Part shown: piece after piece, positions 32,901 through 42,300 of the stretch
Position numbering within the stretch: position 1 is the stretch's first letter
Layout of the letters: each line of letters starts with the position of its first letter
Source: Undaria pinnatifida
Taxonomy: Eukaryota; Sar; Phaeophyceae; Laminariales; Alariaceae
Direction: 5' to 3'
Assembly: GCA_012845835.1 (NCBI GenBank)
Contig: JABAKD010000020.1
Coordinates: 14,908,471-14,972,470 of the forward strand
DNA length: 64,000 nucleotides
Position numbers and translations under genes: made by a program
Notes under the pieces: generated by a model
Databases searched by the model: none
What the model was told of the DNA's origin: nothing
Seen by the model: the letters and a program-made list of their open reading frames with translations, nothing else

Positions 32901-35900
32901 ATTGAGGCTTCAGAGGGCCCCTTTGAGGCTTCAGAGGGAAACTATGTGTTTGACATGGTGACGGTTATACGATTACCGCATCGGCCACACGAAACAGCCT
33001 GACCTGCTGGGCGACGTAGGCGGTGGGCCCGAACTGCGCTTCAAGGAGCTGCACCACACGTGCGAAGCATGGCGATACTCGCAGTTTTGCACGCTCCTCC
33101 TTCGCACGAAGCCTCTTGACAATATCGTACGCGCCGTATGTTTGGTGGTCGCTACACGTGGGAGTGGGTGCCAAAAGCGTTAGTAGTCAGGGTTGGAGAG
33201 GCCTAGACGACACCAGAGAGGCATTCTCGTGTGCGCTGGCAGGACAGGGTCCTTATTCAACGAACTCCCAGATGTTCGTAAATCTGCTCCCTCCTTCGGA
33301 CCCACGGGCATCCACAGCACTAGTTGGTTTCTCCAGGCGTGAGTAACGAGACGTATGCACCGGCATGGACCTGGCACATCGTAGACTGACTCCCGATTTC
33401 ACTTTTATATGTTTCTGTTGGAGGCATGAATTGCGTCAGCTGTGATATACCAGGTATGCGTGTACCACCTTGGGTTGTGTGTGTTTTCCCTGGGGTATTC
33501 CTCAGCTCCAGAGTGACTGGAGCCTGTCCTCTGACCACGGACTTGATTATGCGAGTTAATGTGAGAACAACAACAACAACAGCACAATAGTTGCTAAACT
33601 ACACGAGTATATACTCGAAGTATCGAGAGTATCTCGTGCGGCGAGTACTAGTGCTGAGAGTATTTTGAAAAAAGTATTAAATCGAATTCCTGGGATTGTA
33701 TCATACTGGTGGTCGAAATGCTCGAGTACCGGCAGGGGTCGCAATTCAACGAACCCCCAGATGTTCGTGAACCTGCTCCCTCTATCTGATCGAAGGGAAA
33801 AATACCCACAGCACAGTTACAACAAGTACGCGAGTATATACTCGGAGTATCGAGAGTACTTCGTACTGGGAGTACTGAGAGCATTACAGCAGTACCTATG
33901 GTCGAAATGTTGCGAGTACTGGAGTGCTGACGGCCGAAACGATGGAACACTGGCAGTATACGAGCAGAACAGCACACCCCGAGTACAAGCAGCACAAAAT
34001 CCGCAGTACAAACACCCCGAACTCTTCGAGTACTCACGTGCATCAACCCCGAAATACTGCAGCATCCCCAGTATTCCGCCCCCAAAAATACTACAGCAGT
34101 ACGTACCTGGTCTACTTTGCTGAGTACATTCTGTGGATGTTACTCGAAGTGTTCAACTCCTGACTTTCTATCATTTGAACCTCGTACACTTGACGCTTAA
34201 CCCCTTTAGAGCCCCCAAACCCCTCCCTACACTAAATCCGAGCGATTTTGTCCCCCAAAACGGGTTTCCAGTTGTAAAAGGGGTTAAACACTCGCACACT
34301 GCTCGTGCACGAGCACTACACTGCCGTCAGTATATCAACACGAGGGCAATCTTAAACACCAGGTACAAGTAATCAAACAGCAAACATCGGACAGATCTCG
34401 ATTCACGATACTTGTATGATATGGGAAATATAAGATGATACAGATGTAGCACATTTGTGCAGGGACCTGTAGCACAGATTCAATAGCTAAGACTCAACCT
34501 ACTCGTATAAAATAATTAGTAAGAGACGCACGCTACAGACCATGCAGATCATCCGGCTCTCGCCCGGCAGCATGATCTGTAGGCCACGCAGATCATTTTG
34601 ACCAGGTTTCTTTCAACATCTGCCCTGAATAAGTAGATAATGATCGGTCCGACGTGCACAATCTCAATGATTTACCAGCTGTCAGTTCGACCTCTCCACC
34701 ACCAATCGCTATCATACTACAATACACGAGCGAGTACAGCAGCGGTAGTACCGTCTTGACCGGTATTATGCCAGCACGTACTGGTATGTACGTCACCCGT
34801 GAATATTTGAAAACCCGAAACACACGACACGAAAACAAATCTCAAAACACGTCTGGTCTTGTCGCCCAAGAATTTGAAATACTTGTCTCGGGCTTTGACT
34901 TTGCTTGGCGCGTGCGTGTCACGAGTGAATCAAAGCGGGGCGACAGCCAGAGTAGAACACTCTGGAGATCCCGCGCAAGGCACATGGGCAGAATAATCTC
35001 TCTCTTGCTTTTTCTCTTCTTGGTTCTATTTCGTTGCAGTGTGGTGTGCTGCTGCTGCTGCTGCTGCTGTTGCTCCTGCATCCACCCACTCACGTGGTCA
35101 AGAACTCGCTTATTACATACCGTATGTACGAGTATGCCTATTATATAGGGTACAGTATAGGAATTTTGCTCTGGTACAACACAAATCTCAAATGTCAATT
35201 TTCGAGTCTACGCGTCCATTTTGTATGGACCTCCTGAGTGACCGGAGAGAGCGAGGCCAAGGCTCCACTTTTTCGCGGTGAACGATCGCAGTTCGAGAGG
35301 TCCCTCGCCAGCACGAGAGCAGCACGGCAACCGCTGGAGAAATAAACAGGAATAGGCCAAACATCCACCAACAGCCAGCCGACCGCACCGCAGCTGAATA
35401 CTGCTGTCTTCCGCCACGCACTTGCTGTGACCACCCACTCTCTGGTCTGATACATCACACAGGACAGACGGGAACACTAGGTCTACCGATAGTGCTAGTA
35501 TCTGCCTGCCAAAAATACCAGTAGTATACAGGAAAATGCACTAATAAGTATATTTAATGTATGATTACTTTAATAGTGAAAAGTTCCAGCGTTATACAAC
35601 CGGCACTATACAAAAAATAGGTACTAATAAAAAGCATTATAGGGAGACTACCACTGCATTCTGATTTATCGCAAATACACCTGTGTGCCTGCCCAGAGTA
35701 AAGCCCTCGACCGTCCGCTCGCCAAGGAGCCACGCACGCGCCGGCTTACCTCTTCCTCCACGCTGACGTCCACCGTGAATGCGCTGACGTTGCCCAGTTG
35801 CTTGTTGTCTATTGCACGGGCGCGCTGCAAGAAAGACCAGTAGCTGCGACCGCACGTCTCCACCTCTACTGTCTCTTCCTTCCACGTCAAGGACGCTAGC

Positions 35901-35959
35901 TTCTGGGTAGCGGCGAGGGTGGCGGAGCCACCGTTGGCGGCCGACGAAAGCACAGCCAT
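20980..35959 (-). CDS. DNAJC2: Zuotin/ZRF1-like DnaJ protein (DNAJC2 family): J domain plus two SANT/Myb domains, complete
   Basis: Zuotin/DNAJC2 proteins are ribosome-associated Hsp40s that stimulate a partner Hsp70 on nascent chains; the SANT-bearing forms also act on chromatin. Twelve coding exons run leftward: 35750-35959, 30822-31119, 30208-30344, 29032-29169, 28222-28274, 27856-27928, 26958-27113, 26155-26319, 24710-24820, 23745-23868, 21591-21793 and 20980-21252. All boundaries are GT-AG, the phases agree and the total is 1941 nt, giving 646 aa, close to the roughly 620 aa of animal members. The N-terminus has the VETCGRSYWSFLQRA motif. The J domain lies near residues 93-155 with YHPDKTG (HPD at 124-126). 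It is followed by YKVYEPVFERNKRF and FYEYWVNFESWRDFS, typical of the zuotin homology region. Next come a charged coiled coil (exons 5-7), SANT1 near 464-510 split over two exons, SANT2 near 558-607, and a Lys-rich end. The ATG lies in a strong CCACCATGG context. Confidence 0.95.
21845..22110. repeat. Dispersed repeat family G, copy 1 (zuotin intron 10)
   Basis: Contains GATCTGTATGGTCTAACTC, CGTACGATCCGCGTGATCTA and AGATCCTGCACAACAT. Related inverted or shuffled segments lie at 27560-27790 and 34385-34620. Confidence 0.5.
22112..22200 (+). repeat. MITE-like family F, copy 2
   Basis: GTTAACCCATTTCCGACCCC...CTAGTCTAACTCCCAAGTGT...GAGACTGCGGTGCTACAAGG matches 11443-11535. Confidence 0.6.
22286..22820 (-). 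pseudogene. Four decayed copies of the 5' edge of zuotin SANT1 exon (21591-21793)
   Basis: The real exon start reads, on the plus strand, GAGCGATGTGCTCCCAGCCT (21776-21795). Copies lie at 22286-22322 (GAACCGAGCG...GTGCTCGCAGCCTTG), 22531-22560 (GCGCGATGTGCGCCCAGCCC), 22668-22690 (TATCAATGTGCTTCCAGC) and 22795-22817 (GCGCGATGTGCTCCCAGCCT). Several are preceded on the plus strand by AAAAGGTTGAAA, also found next to the real acceptor, so whole units were duplicated. Confidence 0.78.
22368..22458 (-). repeat. MITE family A, copy 5, in zuotin intron 10
   Basis: Reverse-orientation copy inside a zuotin intron, with TTAGTATAGGGAGGGATTT and GGGGGCTCTAAAGGGG. Confidence 0.75.
23282..23570 (+). repeat. 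Dispersed repeat family H, copy 1 (zuotin intron 10)
   Basis: Shares GACCGCCGGTAGGGACAGCT, CGCGCTATCGCTA, GAAGGACACGCCA, GAAAATACGTGCAAGTGT and a TTATTTTTCCCCCATCCG end with 49107-49330. Confidence 0.75.
24955..25880. repeat. ~205-226-bp satellite-like tandem repeat in zuotin intron 8
   Basis: Four units anchored by CCCTCTAGGGTTTTACTTACTC at about 25088, 25314, 25541 and 25745. Each is followed by CAGAGTACCAACxGTTATTC, CCCAACAAAACCGGTCA and TCGGTCAGATGTCCACCGAT. A partial unit precedes the first. Confidence 0.88.
26494..26660 (-). pseudogene. Tandem duplicate including the 5' edge of zuotin exon 26155-26319
   Basis: The exon edge plus acceptor region (plus strand AGGTTTTTCATCACCTGACG at 26307) recurs as AGAGGTTTTCACCGCCTGAG at 26497. 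The following intron sequence is also repeated: a G-tract, then GGTAACATGAGAC versus GGTGATATGAGAC, then CTTTCAATC versus GTTTCAATC. A third, shorter copy begins near 26690 (GGTAACACGAGAC). Confidence 0.72.
27560..27790. repeat. Dispersed repeat family G, copy 2 (zuotin intron 6)
   Basis: AGATCACGATCTAGATCCTA, GTGCAGGATCTGTATAGTAC, ACAGATTCAACGCTAG, ACAGATCGTACGGCTCCCAC and CATGATCTATACGCCATACA match family G at 34385-34620 most closely. Confidence 0.6.
28681..28960 (-). pseudogene. Two tandem copies of the 3' edge of zuotin exon 29032-29169
   Basis: With the genuine exon edge at 29011-29070 they form three tandem units of about 150 bp. On the plus strand CCTTAGCCTTGCGCTCGTTC (28722-28741) matches 29031-29050 exactly; copy b (28872) reads CCGTAGCCTTGCGCTCGTTG. 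Both copies keep a GTAAGA donor on the minus strand, better than the GTAACG of the real exon. TACCTTTTCCGCCGTT also recurs between units. Confidence 0.9.
29885..29955 (-). pseudogene. Duplicate of the 3' edge of zuotin exon 30208-30344
   Basis: Plus strand CACGGCCGTAGTAACAGG...GTACCTTGTCGATGGGAACA matches CACGGCCGTAGTCACAGG...GTACCTCGTCGATGGGGGTA at 30176-30224. It contains about 25 bp of intron, the donor and the exon end (PIDE read as PIDK). Offset is about 290 bp. Confidence 0.85.
30436..30655. repeat. G-tract and CTA/CTG trinucleotide tracts in zuotin intron 2
   Basis: A run of about 19 G (30459-30476), then degenerate ACC/CTG triplets and a short TATATA stretch near 30635. Confidence 0.8.
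33004..33174 (-). other. Orphan coding-like segment inside zuotin intron 1
   Basis: An open stretch on the minus strand reads YDIVKRLRAKEERAKLRV, then ARVVQLLEAQFGPTAYVAQQ, and ends at a GTCAGG donor-like site. The amphipathic composition resembles a real exon. The only nearby AG acceptor (TGTAG) gives a phase that does not fit between zuotin exons 1 and 2, which join directly in phase 0. It may be a relic exon, a mobile-element fragment or chance. Confidence 0.2.
34197..34287 (+). repeat. MITE family A, copy 6 (best preserved), in zuotin intron 1
   Basis: TTAACCCCTTTAGAGCCCCC at the left and GTTGTAAAAGGGGTTAA at the right give nearly perfect terminal inverted repeats of about 12 bp around a 91-bp element. 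Confidence 0.85.
34385..34620. repeat. Dispersed repeat family G, copy 3 (zuotin intron 1)
   Basis: GACCTGTAGCACAGATTCAA, GCAGATCATCCGGCTCTCGC and CATGATCTGTAGGCCACGCA parallel 27640-27770. Confidence 0.6.
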
Positions 35960-36309
35960 GGTGGTCCTCTAGATATCGACGAAAGGCACGTGCGCCGTGG
36001 CTTTCCTGCCTAGGAGGTCAATATCTGTTGGGAGCAAACCGCACACCACACAGCCAGCAAAAACAAAAGAAGCAGCGTTGGTACAACGACGACGATGAGC
36101 CCTCGGCAGAAATACGAACACGGGTCGATTTTGAGTATAGTATTTGATTTTCTTCTCAGATTTTTTGTGATCGACTTTTCTTTCTGCTTTTTGACAGGGT
36201 GAGATTTGGAATAAATCCCGATGGAGGCGTTATTTTGGTTGCGTTTTTTCTTGATTGCCGGCCCTAGGAAGCAGGGCGCTAGAGGAAGACATTTAGCGCC
36301 GCAGATACC
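35960..36309. promoter_or_regulatory. Putative bidirectional promoter between zuotin and PTB genes
   Basis: The start codons of two divergent genes are only 350 bp apart, so this stretch must hold both 5' UTRs and both core promoters. No convincing TATA box was identified. The interval contains CACGTG near 35989-35994 and a T-rich stretch around 36120-36250. The assignment rests on gene arrangement only. Confidence 0.6.
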
Positions 36310-39300
36310 ATGAACCCCAACAAGCGGCCGCCACCGTCCTCGGTGGGAGCCTTCGAGGGAGGCGACGGTATTCGCGATGCAACAAAAAGGGCCCGTGACT
36401 TTCCCGACGGCAAGATCCTCCGGCCTGGGCAGGAGCAGCCCGGAAATGTCCTTCTGGTCCGAGTCACTGACATCGTCCACCCAGTGAGAGACACAACGAA
36501 ATGCCGCTGCATCAAGTGTGAACCTTATGAGGTCGCCTTCCCCACAGCAGAAAAGAGGATCAGATCGTCGGTAGTGCCTCTAGCGTTCCGGGATATGGGG
36601 TCGGGAGAGTCCCTTGTCTCGGAAGCAACCAAGCAGCGAATATATATGTATTCCAATCCAAGCCAAAGCCTCCCTGCCTTCATCGTCTCCTCGTGGTCCC
36701 CTACCTTCTCTTGGAGATCAGACGTCGAGCACAATCAGAGCCCTCTTCCCTAGAATGCTACGACGACCCCGGGCGAACACCGCGACTACCTTGCGCGATT
36801 TTGCTGGCAGGGCTCGCAATACACATGGTGTTGGCGTCCCAACATGCACGACATCCACCCGCTCATCTCCGCCGCCCGTCGAAGGAAAGCAGCAGCCACC
36901 TCAAAGGGAATACAAGTTGTTTTCGGCTTTGTTTTGTTTTTTCGTTTTTCGTTTTTTTTCGTTCTGGCCCCTTCTTTCTTTCCGTTTTCTGCCTTTGATT
37001 TTGGTTTTTGGCCGCCGTCTGTTGATGCCCGTGGTTTTCGTTTTTGCGCGTGTCTTAGGTGACGATTGTGGCTCTCCAGCAGATTTTTTCTAGGTTCGGC
37101 AAAGTGGACAAGATCGTCATGTTCGACAAGGGCTCCGGCTTCCAGGCCCTGGTGCAGATGGCGGACGTGTATACGGCGATGAACGCGCACGAAGCCGCGG
37201 ACATGCAGGTGCGACGGGACGATGCATATGGTGGTGTCTGTTGTTTCCAGCTCTTCTCCCAAAAATGTCAAAATCAAATTTGAAAATGAAAACTCTAAAA
37301 ATCAATCACGCGCTTTTACGTGGTAACAAAGCAATGTCGACAATCCTGGTATTTTCGTGCGATTTTGGGCGTGTAATTGTGATTATCGCAGAAGCGATAC
37401 TTGTACCCTTCCGATGCCAAGCCATAGCACACCTATATTCCACCTACACTGGGTTGTGTGTCTTGCGCCGGGCGCCTGCTGTAGGGTCATGGATACCTAT
37501 ACTTCGGTTTTGTATAAATCCTTGAATGTTTCCACGGGGTGATTCTGCCTGATTGACCAAGATATATTATCATAGGACGAAGATATATCAGGGACCTGGT
37601 AATTTTATTTGTGTGCTGGTTTTTGGCACGTGGTATATTATCATATCATCATATCATACGTTTGCGTTTTCTTGGAACGAGGCGGAAGGGGTCAAAGCAG
37701 TCACGCAATCGCTTTTGCTCCCAGGTCGGTGATCCAAAAGTTAATTCGACTCGTCTCTGTTTCCCATTCCCAATCCCATTCCCAATCCCCCCCCCCGAAA
37801 AAACGAGGAATGGAACCTCCCTGTTAGGGGTTACCTGTGGTAGGTACAGTACTAGGTACCAGGTATTAATAGTTACTAGGGCAGCATATATTTTTCTATG
37901 TCGGACTAAATCCTACCAGTAGTACTATCTGGTACCTGGTAAATCCTGAGTTGACGTTTGATGCGTCTTTCGATCTTGCTACTGGTACGAGTACACGATG
38001 CGACGGACGCTTAGTTGCCACTTCCTTACTAAAACTTCCCGTCCATGCCTCGTACTGCCTGCTGATCTGATGTACATCAGATACCACATTTTATTGATTT
38101 ATTTATTTTTGAAACTATGCTTCCGTGAATGATATTTCTGTGAGTAGTCTGGTGTAAGCCCTAGCGCTTAAGTCGTGGCGTAAATAGTGTCTCACGAGCC
38201 CTTTCTCAAAGGCTTTCTCAACGGAGGCTTTTCTTCAACGTTATTTGGCGCCTTGCATGCCTTACTCCCGCAAGGCAACGTCTTGCATGCCTTAATCCCG
38301 CAAGGCAACGTACCCGCGCTCGAAAAGGGCAACACGGCACGTTTTTTTGACCAAAATAACGCAGCTATTAATAGATACCTGGTACGAACTACTAAGAACG
38401 GAGTTTAGGCCACGGTTTATTGTACCCCGATGTAGGCCATAGATGTTGATCTATAGAAGATTCGCCTACAGTATGATCTGTGTACACTGCATCTGGAGAT
38501 GAATGTTGGTTCTGACAATTTCCAAGATCGGAAAATCCACCGAAAAGGGGTGTTTCGTTCCGATCTCAGGCTGAGGTCATCGTTTATCGTACCCCGATCA
38601 AGGTCAGATGTTCCTGACATTCGTTTCGCCGCCTAAATATCAAGGTGCCGACGTGAGATTTCCAAACAGTGTGTATGGTAAAAACGAGTCTAGATGCAGG
38701 AGCGAACAGCAATGTTCAATATATTCGTTGACATTTTTCAGAGGGGTGGTTGTACGATTTCGAAAAGCCGAAACACACACGAACGCACTGCAGCGCCAAA
38801 ACACGCTACAAACCATGGCGATCGAGGTGCGCAAGGGTCAAGCGGCAGCTGCTCGGCAAATGGGCCAGGGGCTGCCGCATCTTCGCGCATTTCTGATGTT
38901 CTGTGCGTGTGTGCGCGCGGGGGCCAATTTGCCGCCTACCCTCGAGACAACATCTGGAGAAGAAACACCTTGTCCCGATCTCAGGGACGAACCCCCTTTT
39001 CGGTGGATTTTCCGATCTTGGAAATTGTCAGAACCAACATTCGTCTCCACATGCAGTGTACACAGATCTTACTGCACGAGTAGGCGAATCTTGTATAGAT
39101 CAAGATCTATAGCCTACATTGGGGTACCATAAACAGTGGCCTGAGATCGGGGCAAGGTATTTATCTCCAGATGTTGTCTCGAGGTTAGGCCGCTAGCGCA
39201 AATTTGCCCCCGTGCGCACACACGCACAGAACAGAAGTAATTCGCAAAGATGCGGCAGCCCCCTGGGCCATTTGCCGAGCAGCTGCCGCTTGACCCTCGC

Positions 39301-42300
39301 GCACCTAGATCGCCGTGGTCTGTAGCGTGTTGTGGCGCTGCGGCGCGTTTGTGTGTACTTCGGCTTTTCGAAATCGTACAGCCACCTCTCTGAAAAATGC
39401 CAACGAATATGTTGTGAACATTGCTGTTAGCTTCTGCATCTAGTCTCGTTTTTACGACACGCACTGTTTGGAAATCTTACGTCGGCATTTTGATATTTAG
39501 GCGGCGAAACGAATGTCAGGAACATCTGTAACCTGGATCGGGGTTCCGTAAACATTGGCCTCAGCATAGGTCGTTCTCAGGCCGGCCATCTGTTCGTAGA
39601 GACTTTGGTGTGTTTTGTCTCCCTCTTTTGTTTTTGTCCGTGTTCAGCGTTCGCCCGTGACCGTGACGCCAGGAAACCTGCTAGTTCTACTATTATTAGG
39701 TCAATAGCATATGAGTACGAACGAACTCGGTTCTTCTGATGTTGAGTGGGGAGAACGGTTTGTACGGAGAATAAGAATGTGATAATGAATGTCTTTTCCT
39801 CAACCGCAACACAGCAGTAGCGGTAAGCTGAACGTGTACATTTTGCTGTTTTGTTGTTCGTATTTCTTCCCGCCGGTGCGTGCACGCATCCGCGTTGCGG
39901 TTGATGTATATTGGGCTTTGCCTATGTATCTATGGAAATGAGTGAAAGCTTTGACGTAAGATTGTGATGTACCAATCCGTAGGACAAACGGTAGGCCGGT
40001 GTATCACGCAGCTTGCAAAGATGAGTATTGACCCTAAATTTATCGAACTCACAGCTGCTACTCTTTCGAGTACAGTTTTCCAAATGTGCGCTGCTGTAAC
40101 AAACTGCAGCCAAGTCATGCCCGTTTCTAGTCTTGCGTAATGCATACCTGGTACACGGCAAGTAATCTGTAATTCCACGTATCTGCTTAAATACGAAGTA
40201 TATACCAAGCACATGATATCATAGGACGAGAGAGGGCTGCAAGGCGTGTCTTGGGGCTTTTATTTTAAACATTTGCCTTATCCAAGACATTCACTGGTGA
40301 GGCACAAAAGGCACCTTTAGACAAAAACCTCAAAGAGCGTTTTAGTCCAAACATAATCGCCTGCGGCGCCCGTACGGCCCATGTCTTGATCCGATTTCGG
40401 CGTGTCTTAGACGCTACGGCTTATTAATAGGCTAGTGGTCTGATGCATGGTCGGAGGTCAGAATGCCATCGCAGTGGTGTAGAGTGTAGATTAGACGATG
40501 GGTTCATGATTGGTTTATGATTTTATTATTTTTCGAAGAACCCGCAGCAGTATGATACGCTGCGTACTTGTCACGCACTGGTGCTAGTCGATTTGACGGT
40601 TATTGACAGCAGTCTCACGAAGTTATGAACTTGGGAGATTCCGATTTTTGTTTCGTTTTAATGATCGCTTTTACTCTCCAGCTCAACTCGTGAGAGATTT
40701 TGCCCTCAGCGGCCTTCTGGGAGAACCCGTGGTCACAGGTGTCTTCCCGTCTCCCCCCCGGCACTTGCCTTCATTTTTATCGCGCATAGGGTTCAGCATT
40801 CCCACTTTTTTGGTCTGTTTATGCTCTCACGCTCTCGCTCTTTCGGCCTTGCGATTTGTAAAAAATAATCTCTTGTGAGATTCGAACCTACGACTTGGGC
40901 TTACTATCGGACCACCGTGGACGCCGACTTGTGTCTGTTTTTGACCTATTTGGTATTTGGTGGTATTGTTTTTGTGTTTTTTGCGTTGTCTTTTTGACAA
41001 AACAGCATTTTTTGGTTTACTCATTTTCTTCACCGTACTACGTATGTTTTGGTCCGCGTATGTGTGGGACGGACGGACGGACGGACGGACAATCGCAGGA
41101 TCGGGGGATCGGTCGATTGCGATTGCTGCTGCCGCCACTGCTGCTGTTGTTACCCGCTGTTGATATTTTCTCTACTGCTGTGTTTGGTGCGTGGCTTTTG
41201 TGCAGCCTTTTTCGTACACCTTTCGGAACCCACCCATGTACGGCGATAACTAAACACATGTGGAGATCGGTCTTACCTTAGTGCGTGGGCGTGCTGCATC
41301 TGTACGACAAGCGCATGCTACAAGCTTGTCTTACAGCTGCTTGCACAGGAGTGCATCTTATCGAAACACATTATCTTAAAAATCACCACTCCCTGATGTA
41401 TTTTCGTAGCCCACTGTACTCGGCGTGATGCCGTACGTATTGCAGGGATGCATGCTATGGCCGAAAAAGTGCGAACGACGCCCGTTTGCACGATATAAGG
41501 CAAAAGTGCGAACGGCGCCCCGAACGACATATACAGGGGATGCAACACTGTTGATAGGATGCCCGTTCGGGGATAAATGTAATGTAGCCATATGGGGTTT
41601 CCAATAAGGAGGCCCTTTCTGGTAGATTCTCCGTTTAGTAAACTTGGAACGGCCAGTACTGCTGTGCGAACGGCGCGTGACTTCGCGAACGCGAGCGTAC
41701 GTGTGAGGTGCATGCTGGGCACTTGTTTCACTACGTCGGAGTTTTTGTTTCGTTGTTTCTTTGCGGCTGCAGTCCGCGCACTGTCTACCTGTTGAGCCTT
41801 TCTTCTGCTCTCCGTGGCTGTGATACCCCCGTTTCAATCCCAAAGTCTACCGTAAAGCAGCAGAATAGTTGCAGCAGGATCATACGGGTATTCCGGTACC
41901 GGTAGTAAGTTCCATGTCAGTATGTATTACCGTAGTATCCTCTGTCAACGCTCCCTGGGGCGAGCGTTTGTTTTCAATAAAATGTTGTCCCCGGGGACAA
42001 CAAAGAGGCACGGGGAAATCGTCGAAAAAAAAAAAAGCACTGGGGAGAAACGCCCTGGGGGTTTCTTCGGTGTCCCTTTTGTGTTTAATCTATTACTAGT
42101 GGAGTCTTTCTGTGCCATATTTGACGTTGTGAACCGGTAGGAAAACCGTGGATTTTATAGCCGGTGGAGTTGTGAGTTCATGAAGCGGTTATATAATGAG
42201 ACAGCGTACATGCAACAACAAATGCGCACCGCTCATTCCATACAAGTCGCAGCGGGGCAGAATGGCACACCTAAGACATGCTTACGTCGTCCCCCTGAGA

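Larger units (their letters stand above)
31120..35749. other. 4.6-kb first intron of the zuotin gene
   Basis: Holds G-tracts (31165-31180, 32412-32435), MITE A copy 6, family G copy 3, two ~65-bp copies of a CAGATGTTCGT-containing segment (33255-33320 and 33745-33816), AGTACT-rich sequence at 33600-34100, and the orphan coding-like segment at 33004-33174. No nested gene could be supported. Confidence 0.7.

Noticed and set aside
38608-39132. 174-aa and 129-aa open frames
   Set aside because: They lie in the composite inverted repeat, both arms give similar frames on opposite strands, and no protein family is recognisable.
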